Origin: Nocardia nova SH22a
GTDB taxonomy: Bacteria; Actinomycetota; Actinomycetes; Mycobacteriales; Mycobacteriaceae
Assembly (NCBI RefSeq): GCF_000523235.1
Contig: NZ_CP006850.1
Location: 5,146,001 to 5,210,000, forward strand
Reading direction: 5' to 3'
DNA: 64,000 nucleotides
In this document: positions 58,649-64,000 of the stretch, piece after piece
Layout: every line of letters starts with the position of its first letter
How positions within the stretch are numbered: the first letter of the stretch is position 1
The notes under the pieces: generated by a model
Databases searched by the model: none
What the model was told of the DNA's origin: nothing
What the model saw: the letters and a program-made list of their open reading frames with translations, nothing else
Position numbers and translations under genes: made by a program

Positions 58649-59679
58649 CCGCACGGCCATCGGTCGGCACACTGTTGCGCCGCACCCGGCGCAGCCTGTT
58701 CACCGGCCGCGACGAACGCGGAACGCAGATCCGCTGGGGTATCGCCGGAATCGTCGTGGTGATCGTTCTGGTGGCCGCCGTCGGCGTGATCAATGTGATC
58801 GGAACATCGCCGGAGAGAACGTATTCCGCGGATATCGCCGAGGCCGGATCGATCCGGACCGGCGACGATGTCCGCGTCGCGGGAGTCCCGGTCGGCAAGG
58901 TGAAATCGCTGGAACTACTTCCCGATCGGGTACGGATGACGTTCACGGTGCGCGACGGGGTCGCCGTCGGCGATCAGACCACCCTCGCCGTGCGCATGCT
59001 GACCCTCGTCGGCGGGTACTACCTCGCCGTCCAGCCCGCCGGGTCCACTCCGCTCGGCCACAAGGTCATCCCCGCGCAGCGGGTCATCCTGCCCTACAAC
59101 CTGACCCAGGCCTTCCAGGACGCCGTCGACCCCGTGCGACGAACCGACGCCGATGTCATCCGCCAGGATGTGGCCGCGCTGTCCGCCTCGATCGACAAGA
59201 GCCCGGACGCCGTGCGCAACGCCGTCCGCGCGCTCGGCGACATCGTCGCCATCATGGACAAGCAGAACGCGGACGTCTCGCAGACGCTGTCGCTGGCCGA
59301 TGAATATCTGACGGCGTTGAACCGGAACTCCGACACCGTCGCCACCCTGATGCGGACGTTCGGCACGCTCGAGAACATCGTGGCCGACAACCGGGAGCAA
59401 CTGAGCTGGGCGCTGCACGGGCTGGCCAGGCTCGTGCAGGAACTCGTGCCGATCGGGCGGATCTGGGACGACTCCCTGCGCGAGCGGGCCAAGCCGCTCG
59501 TGGACGGGATTCCCAAACTGCAGGAGCTCGGCGATCGCATGGGCACCCTGCTCGATTCCCTGCGCACCTTCGAACAACGCCTGACGCCGCTGGTCCAGCC
59601 CGGCGGCGGGTTGACGGTGGACCAGTCCGCCGCCACGGCCGCCGACGTGTGCGTCCCGGTTCCGGGAGGTGGGTGCTGA
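58636..59679 (+). CDS. mceC: MceC-family protein
   Basis: A 347-residue MCE protein: anchor helix about 34-53, MCE domain about 60-145 (EAGSIRTGDDVRVAGVPVGK), then a coiled, helical arm ending in the Cys-containing CVPVPGGGC, a feature often seen in MceC. The start ATG lies inside the mceB reading frame. Confidence 0.92.
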   Translation: MSSVTARPSVGTLLRRTRRSLFTGRDERGTQIRWGIAGIVVVIVLVAAVGVINVIGTSPERTYSADIAEAGSIRTGDDVRVAGVPVGKVKSLELLPDRVRMTFTVRDGVAVGDQTTLAVRMLTLVGGYYLAVQPAGSTPLGHKVIPAQRVILPYNLTQAFQDAVDPVRRTDADVIRQDVAALSASIDKSPDAVRNAVRALGDIVAIMDKQNADVSQTLSLADEYLTALNRNSDTVATLMRTFGTLENIVADNREQLSWALHGLARLVQELVPIGRIWDDSLRERAKPLVDGIPKLQELGDRMGTLLDSLRTFEQRLTPLVQPGGGLTVDQSAATAADVCVPVPGGGC

Positions 59680-60782
59680 TGCTGAGCAAGATCGCGGGAT
59701 CGCGCGGGCTGATGTCGGCGGCGGTACTGCTCGTCCTGGTCCTGGCGGCCGGAATCGGGTTGCGGCTGACCCGATCCGAGCCCGAGACGCGCAGCTACTG
59801 CGCCCGGATGCCCGACAGCATCGGCCTCTACAAGGACAGCGCGGTCACCGTCATGGGTGTTCAGGTCGGCAAGGTCACCGGTATCGAGCCCGAAAACGGT
59901 TCGGCCCTGGTGCGTTTCACCGTTCGCGCCGATCGCAAACTGCCCCCGGATGTCGGAGCCGTCACGGTCAGCCGCACCATTCTGGCCGACCGCAATCTGA
60001 CCCTCGTCGGCGCCGAACCCCGTGGGCCCGGCTGGGATCCGGGCCGGTGTATCACCAGAACGCTGACGCCCAAGAGCCTGTCGCAGACCTTCGACGCCCT
60101 GGCGAAATTGTCGGATCAGCTGAACTCCGCGAACGATCCGGCACAGCGCACCGCCCTCGGCGACGGCATCGATTCCCTGGACCGGGCCACCTCCGGCACC
60201 GGACCGCAGATCAACGCCCTCATCCAGCAGCTGAGCCGGGCCCTCGACTCACCCGATGCGGCGATCGGCCATCTGGGCCAATTGATCGACGATCTCAGCG
60301 ATCTGGCCCATCGCGCTCACAACGGGCTGTCGGATCTGGAGAATATCGTCCCCCGGCTGACCCGGACCTTCGACGACATCAACACCCTCGCCTTCCCGCC
60401 CGTCGCCGATCTGGTGACGGCGCTGGCGGGCCTGCTTCCGGAATTGAACGAGATCATCATGCAACTCGGCTCACCCGCGCTGCGTGCGGTGAACAACATC
60501 CCGAACCTGCCGAAGCTGATCGAGTCCGGGGTGGGGTCGCTGACCGAGATCATCCGGATGGCACCGGCCGTAGCCACGGGTTTCACCAGTGCGGTCGACC
60601 CCGGCAGCGGACGGTTCACGATCGGGTACTCCCCCGCGAAACTCGCACTGCCGCAACAGCAGACCGGACAGATCTGCGCGGCACTGCAGTCCGTCGCCGG
60701 GCAGCAGTGCCACACCGACGCCAACGGCGCGGTGACGGTTCCGGCCCTGCCCGTACTCCTGTCGGCGGTGAGCGCGAAATGA
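59679..60782 (+). CDS. mceD: MceD-family protein
   Basis: A 367-residue MCE protein: anchor helix about 11-28 (LMSAAVLLVLVLAAGIGL), then ARMPDSIGLYKDSAVTVMGV and QVGKVTGIE in the MCE domain, and a helical arm. Starts at the ATG at 59679, which overlaps the mceC stop; a longer frame extends upstream but only this start gives the family N-terminus. Confidence 0.92.
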   Translation: MLSKIAGSRGLMSAAVLLVLVLAAGIGLRLTRSEPETRSYCARMPDSIGLYKDSAVTVMGVQVGKVTGIEPENGSALVRFTVRADRKLPPDVGAVTVSRTILADRNLTLVGAEPRGPGWDPGRCITRTLTPKSLSQTFDALAKLSDQLNSANDPAQRTALGDGIDSLDRATSGTGPQINALIQQLSRALDSPDAAIGHLGQLIDDLSDLAHRAHNGLSDLENIVPRLTRTFDDINTLAFPPVADLVTALAGLLPELNEIIMQLGSPALRAVNNIPNLPKLIESGVGSLTEIIRMAPAVATGFTSAVDPGSGRFTIGYSPAKLALPQQQTGQICAALQSVAGQQCHTDANGAVTVPALPVLLSAVSAK

Positions 60783-61876
60783 GCAGCACATTCCCTGTGG
60801 CACGCCGGATCTGCGCCGCCGCGGCGGCCGCGGCGACGATCGCGGTCTCGGCGACGGCGTGCGGTTTCCAACCGGCCGACATCCCGGTTCCGGGCACCGG
60901 TGTCGGCGGGCCGACCTACCACCTGCGGATCGAATTCGCCGATGTGCTCAACCTTCCGCAGGGCGCCAAGGTCATCGCGGACGGGGTGCGGGTCGGGCAG
61001 CTGACCGGCGTCACCCTCGTGAATCCGGTGCCGGGCACCGCCACCGCCGCGGCCCGTCCCGGTTACGTGATCGCCGATGTCGCCATCCGCACCTCGGTCC
61101 GGCTGCCGCTGGGCACCACCGCCCAGCTCCGGCAGGCGACCCCGCTCGGCGACGTCCACATCGCTCTCACCGAACCGGCGGCGCCGGCCACGGGCGATAT
61201 CGCGCCCGACGCGACCATCCCGCTCGCCGACACCCGCAAGCAGCTGCCCATCGAGGACATCCTGTCGCAGCTCGCGACATTCGTCGGCAGCGGTGCGGTG
61301 AACGACGTCCAGAACATCGTGCACAACGTGAACGGCATCATGCCCAAGGATCCGGCGGTCACCGCCCGGATCTCCGATGTGCTGGGCAGCGACCTCGGCG
61401 ACCTCGCCGCACACACCGATTCGATCCACCAGCTGGTCAGCGGCATCCAGGCCACCGTCGACGACGGCCTGCTCAACCACACCTCCACCTGGGATCCGCT
61501 GCTCACGCCCGACGGTGTTCAGCACACCACGGACGTGATCAGCGCCGAGATCGGCGTCGTGTTCGTGCTCACCGCACTCGGCCCGTTCGCGCCGTCCACC
61601 AAATGGCTGGGCCCCGTGCTGGATTCGACGGCGGGCGCGGCCCGCGCGGTGGTTCCGATGCTGTTCGGCAGCGCGCCGCTGGACACCGGTTCGCCGTCCA
61701 ACATGGGCAAGCTCATCGATCTGATCCAGGGCAAGATCATCCCGTTCGCCGACAGCGGGCCCAAGATCGACCTGGTCGGTGTCGGGGTCTCCCCGCCGCC
61801 GGATGCCGGAATGAATCCCGAGGAACAGACCGGCCGCATCGTCGACACCCTGCGGATGATCGGAGCGGTGCGATGA
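60779..61876 (+). CDS. mceE: MceE-family lipoprotein (LprK-type)
   Basis: A 365-residue MCE lipoprotein. Basic N-terminus, an Ala-rich helix, and the lipobox VSATAC with Cys28 as the lipidated residue; the MCE domain follows (LNLPQGAKVIADGVRVGQLT). In mce operons this is the only lipid-anchored subunit. ATG at 60779 overlaps the mceD stop (ATGA). Confidence 0.93.
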   Translation: MSSTFPVARRICAAAAAAATIAVSATACGFQPADIPVPGTGVGGPTYHLRIEFADVLNLPQGAKVIADGVRVGQLTGVTLVNPVPGTATAAARPGYVIADVAIRTSVRLPLGTTAQLRQATPLGDVHIALTEPAAPATGDIAPDATIPLADTRKQLPIEDILSQLATFVGSGAVNDVQNIVHNVNGIMPKDPAVTARISDVLGSDLGDLAAHTDSIHQLVSGIQATVDDGLLNHTSTWDPLLTPDGVQHTTDVISAEIGVVFVLTALGPFAPSTKWLGPVLDSTAGAARAVVPMLFGSAPLDTGSPSNMGKLIDLIQGKIIPFADSGPKIDLVGVGVSPPPDAGMNPEEQTGRIVDTLRMIGAVR

Positions 61877-62829
61877 AGATTCGTTCGATCGTGTCCCTCA
61901 CCGCGATCGTCGCGGTCCTCGTCTTCGGCGTCGTCTACATGACGGTCGGGGTTCTGCATTTCGATCCGCGCAAGAACTACATCACCGCCGATCTGCATCT
62001 GGCGGAATCCGGTGGGCTCGGGGCGAATTCGCCGGTGCTGTTCAGCGGCGTCCAGGTCGGCAAGGCCGAGTCGGTGCGCAAGCAGGCCGCCGGTGTGGTC
62101 GTCCGGCTGAAAATCGATGAGCGCTACCACATTCCGGCCGCGAGCGATATCCACGTCGAACAGCTGTCGGCGCTCGGCGAGCCGTACATCGCGTTCGCAC
62201 CGGCCAGTGAGAAGGGGCCGTATCTGCGCGACGGCCAGGACATCTCGACCGAGCGGGTGCAGGTGCCGATGGACATCACGGCGCTGTCGACCCGGGCGGT
62301 GGATCTGCTGAAACAGATTCATCCCGAGGCGGTTTCGCATCTCGTCGACACCTTCGACACCGCGCTGGCGGGAACCGATCAGGCGATGCAGACCCTGCAA
62401 CGGTCCTCGGATCTGCTGGCCGCCACCCTGCTGAGCCGGACCAGCGCGATCCGTCAGCTGTTCACCGACATGCAGGCGATCGGCGGGAACATGGATTGGC
62501 TCGGACCGTCGCTGGAGACCGCGGGTCCGCAACTCGGCAAGTTCGGGACGATGCTGATCGCCATCGTCGAGAGCGGATCCGTGCTGTCGAACAAGCAGCC
62601 GGTGGACAACTACTACACCGGCGACGGACTCGTTCCGTTCCTCGGGCAGCTGACCGATCTGCTGAACAAGATCGGCCCGAGCGTCGCCCCGCTCGGGCCC
62701 GCACTGCAGCCCGTGGTGACCGAGGCGGTGCACAGTACGCCGCACATCGATGTCAGTGCCCTGATCGGTCAGGCACTGCAGAGTGTCGATCCGGATGGAG
62801 CACTGCACTTCCGGATCAATGTGAAATAG
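61873..62829 (+). CDS. mceF: MceF-family protein
   Basis: A 318-residue MCE protein: anchor helix about 7-26, MCE domain (GLGANSPVLFSGVQVGKAES), helical arm. It lacks the long Pro-rich C-terminal tail of some MceF proteins. ATG at 61873 overlaps the mceE stop (ATGA). Confidence 0.92.
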   Translation: MKIRSIVSLTAIVAVLVFGVVYMTVGVLHFDPRKNYITADLHLAESGGLGANSPVLFSGVQVGKAESVRKQAAGVVVRLKIDERYHIPAASDIHVEQLSALGEPYIAFAPASEKGPYLRDGQDISTERVQVPMDITALSTRAVDLLKQIHPEAVSHLVDTFDTALAGTDQAMQTLQRSSDLLAATLLSRTSAIRQLFTDMQAIGGNMDWLGPSLETAGPQLGKFGTMLIAIVESGSVLSNKQPVDNYYTGDGLVPFLGQLTDLLNKIGPSVAPLGPALQPVVTEAVHSTPHIDVSALIGQALQSVDPDGALHFRINVK

Positions 62830-62874
62830 CGCGCCGAGCAGCGTTGACGAAAGGCCCGGCAGAAGGAGACAACG

Positions 62875-63495
62875 ATGAGCACAGCCGTAGACGAGAAGAA
62901 CATCCCGGCCGATTCCGAGGATTCCGAGAAGACCGAAACGTCATCCGGTGCGCCCGGCGGCGGGCACCGGCAACTCACGCTGGCGATCCGGCTCTCGACG
63001 GTGCTCACCACGCTGGTGATCGTGGCTCTGCTGGCACTGAGCATCGTCTTCGGCGCCCTGTACCTCTCGGCGCACTCGACCCTGTCCGACCGCGACGCCG
63101 CGGCCGCCGACGACAAGCACGCCGAACAGATCGCGTCGAACTACTCCGTCGGCGCCTCCACCATCGACTACCACGATGTGAAGGGCTGGATCGGCCGCCT
63201 GAAGGACGGGACCACACCGCAGCTGTCGGCGAAGTTCGACGCCACCGCACCGCAACTCGAACAGATCCTGCTGCCGCTGCAGTGGACCTCCAAGGCGACC
63301 CCGCTGTCGGCGGCGGTCACCTCCTCCTCCGGCGGTGTCTACAAGGTCAACGCCTACCTGGACGTGACCTCGACCAGCGCGCAGACCCCCGACGGCGGGC
63401 GCACGACGGTCACCTACTCGCTGACCATCGACCGCAATTCGGGCTGGAAGATCACCGACGTGGGCGGGTTGCAGAACGCGCTGCCGACGAAGTGA
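62875..63495 (+). CDS. Mce-associated membrane protein
   Basis: A 206-residue protein of the Mas (Mce-associated) type: a polar, disordered N-terminus (about 1-38), one transmembrane helix (about 40-65, LTTLVIVALLALSIVFGALY), and a periplasmic NTF2-like domain (TIDYHDVKGWIGRLKDGTTP, VTYSLTIDRNSGWKITDV). Such genes usually close mce operons and stabilise the complex. 45 bases downstream of mceF. No MceG ATPase is in the window. Confidence 0.88.
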   Translation: MSTAVDEKNIPADSEDSEKTETSSGAPGGGHRQLTLAIRLSTVLTTLVIVALLALSIVFGALYLSAHSTLSDRDAAAADDKHAEQIASNYSVGASTIDYHDVKGWIGRLKDGTTPQLSAKFDATAPQLEQILLPLQWTSKATPLSAAVTSSSGGVYKVNAYLDVTSTSAQTPDGGRTTVTYSLTIDRNSGWKITDVGGLQNALPTK

Positions 63496-64000
63496 CGGCG
63501 GAAACCCCTGTGACACAACCGGATACACTGCTACCCGAACTGGGTTACTACGCCCTGTCCCGGCATCCGGTCCGGCCGTCCGAACTGGTCGCGGAGGCGG
63601 CCACGGCCGAACGGATCGGACTCGGCGCGGCCTTCGTCTCCGAGCGATTCAACGTCAAGGACGCGGCGGTACTGTCGGGTGCGCTCACCGCCGCCGCGCC
63701 GCGACTCGGAATCGCCACGGCGGCAACCAATCACCACACCCGCCACCCGCTGGTCACCGCGACGATGGGCGCCACCCTGGCCGAACTCGGCGGCGGCCGG
63801 TTCACCCTCGGACTCGGCCGGGGTATCGGCGCGCAATGGCAGATTCTCGGCCTGCCGCAGGTGACCGGTGCGCAACTCGTGGATTTCATCGGGGTGCTGC
63901 GCCGGTTGTGGCGCGGGGAGACCGTGATCGGGCACGACGGGCCGATCGGTTCCTACCCGGTCCTGCATCTCGGCGCCGACCTCGCCGAGATTCCGCCGAT
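63492..64000 (+). CDS. LLM-class F420-dependent-type oxidoreductase, N-terminal part
   Basis: A luciferase-fold oxidoreductase cut by the window end. A GTG at 63492 overlaps the previous stop (GTGA); a second GTG at 63510 is also possible. LGYYALSRHPVRP, LGAAFVSERF and GGGRFTLGLGRGIGAQW are typical of F420-dependent members that often follow mce operons. 169 codons are visible. Coupling to the Mce-associated gene suggests oxidation of an imported lipid or steroid-like compound. Confidence 0.85.
   Translation, partial: MTAETPVTQPDTLLPELGYYALSRHPVRPSELVAEAATAERIGLGAAFVSERFNVKDAAVLSGALTAAAPRLGIATAATNHHTRHPLVTATMGATLAELGGGRFTLGLGRGIGAQWQILGLPQVTGAQLVDFIGVLRRLWRGETVIGHDGPIGSYPVLHLGADLAEIPP

Overview
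The window reads as a chromosomal segment of a high-GC mycolic-acid actinomycete, most likely Nocardia or a close relative. Codon third positions are almost all G or C, GTG starts and ATGA/GTGA overlaps are common, and several lipid-centred families typical of Mycobacteriales occur together: a complete yrbE/mce operon, a mycocerosic-acid-synthase-like PKS with a PapA acyltransferase and an MmpL exporter, a single-chain biotin carboxylase of about 1820 residues, F420-type luciferase-fold oxidoreductases, BVMOs and SGNH hydrolases. The genus is inferred, not proven. I saw no rRNA, tRNA, CRISPR array or intact insertion sequence.

Layout. 1-9034 is a patchwork of small units: the end of an MFS gene coupled to an LLM oxidoreductase, a hicA/hicB toxin-antitoxin pair behind a palindromic operator, an alpha/beta hydrolase, a divergent doxX/lysR pair, and an HExxGH metallopeptidase-like gene followed by a GNAT acetyltransferase. 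9103-11394 holds a flavin monooxygenase, a perfect TetR-type operator, the decayed remains of what was probably its tetR gene, and a methyltransferase. 11422-22482 is a minus-strand catabolic block: TetR, SDR, acyl-CoA ligase, BVMO, SDR and patatin, then, after an internal promoter, a second SDR, a diiron ferritin-like protein, a second BVMO and a MerR regulator. Two matching operators flank the promoter in front of its tetR gene.

22683-35504 is a complex-lipid locus: a type I PKS (KS-AT-DH-ER-KR-ACP), a PapA-like acyltransferase, an unrecognised 227-residue protein and a DHA2 exporter on the minus strand, with a divergent MmpL transporter. 35508-38739 carries an LLM oxidoreductase, a stub of a HAD gene and an overlapping pair of terpene-cyclase genes: a class I enzyme with canonical metal motifs and a partner resembling the class II beta domain with a DSDC variant of DxDD. 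39430-48926 is accessory DNA: an MFS transporter fused to three carboxypeptidase-regulatory-like domains, a degenerate phosphotransferase-fold protein, a small gene encoding a tandem-duplicated domain, a frameshifted radical-SAM-like pseudogene, and two paralogous secreted SGNH hydrolases around a TetR gene, all inside a pair of 133-bp direct repeats. 49005-64000 is lipid metabolism and uptake: the single-chain acyl-CoA carboxylase, the yrbEA-yrbEB-mceA-F operon, an Mce-associated protein and the start of an LLM oxidoreductase.

Taken together, the right half supplies carboxylated extender units (carboxylase), builds and exports branched lipids (PKS, PapA, MmpL) and imports lipids (Mce). The left-centre block looks like oxidation of ketones, alcohols or acids of lipid or terpenoid origin.
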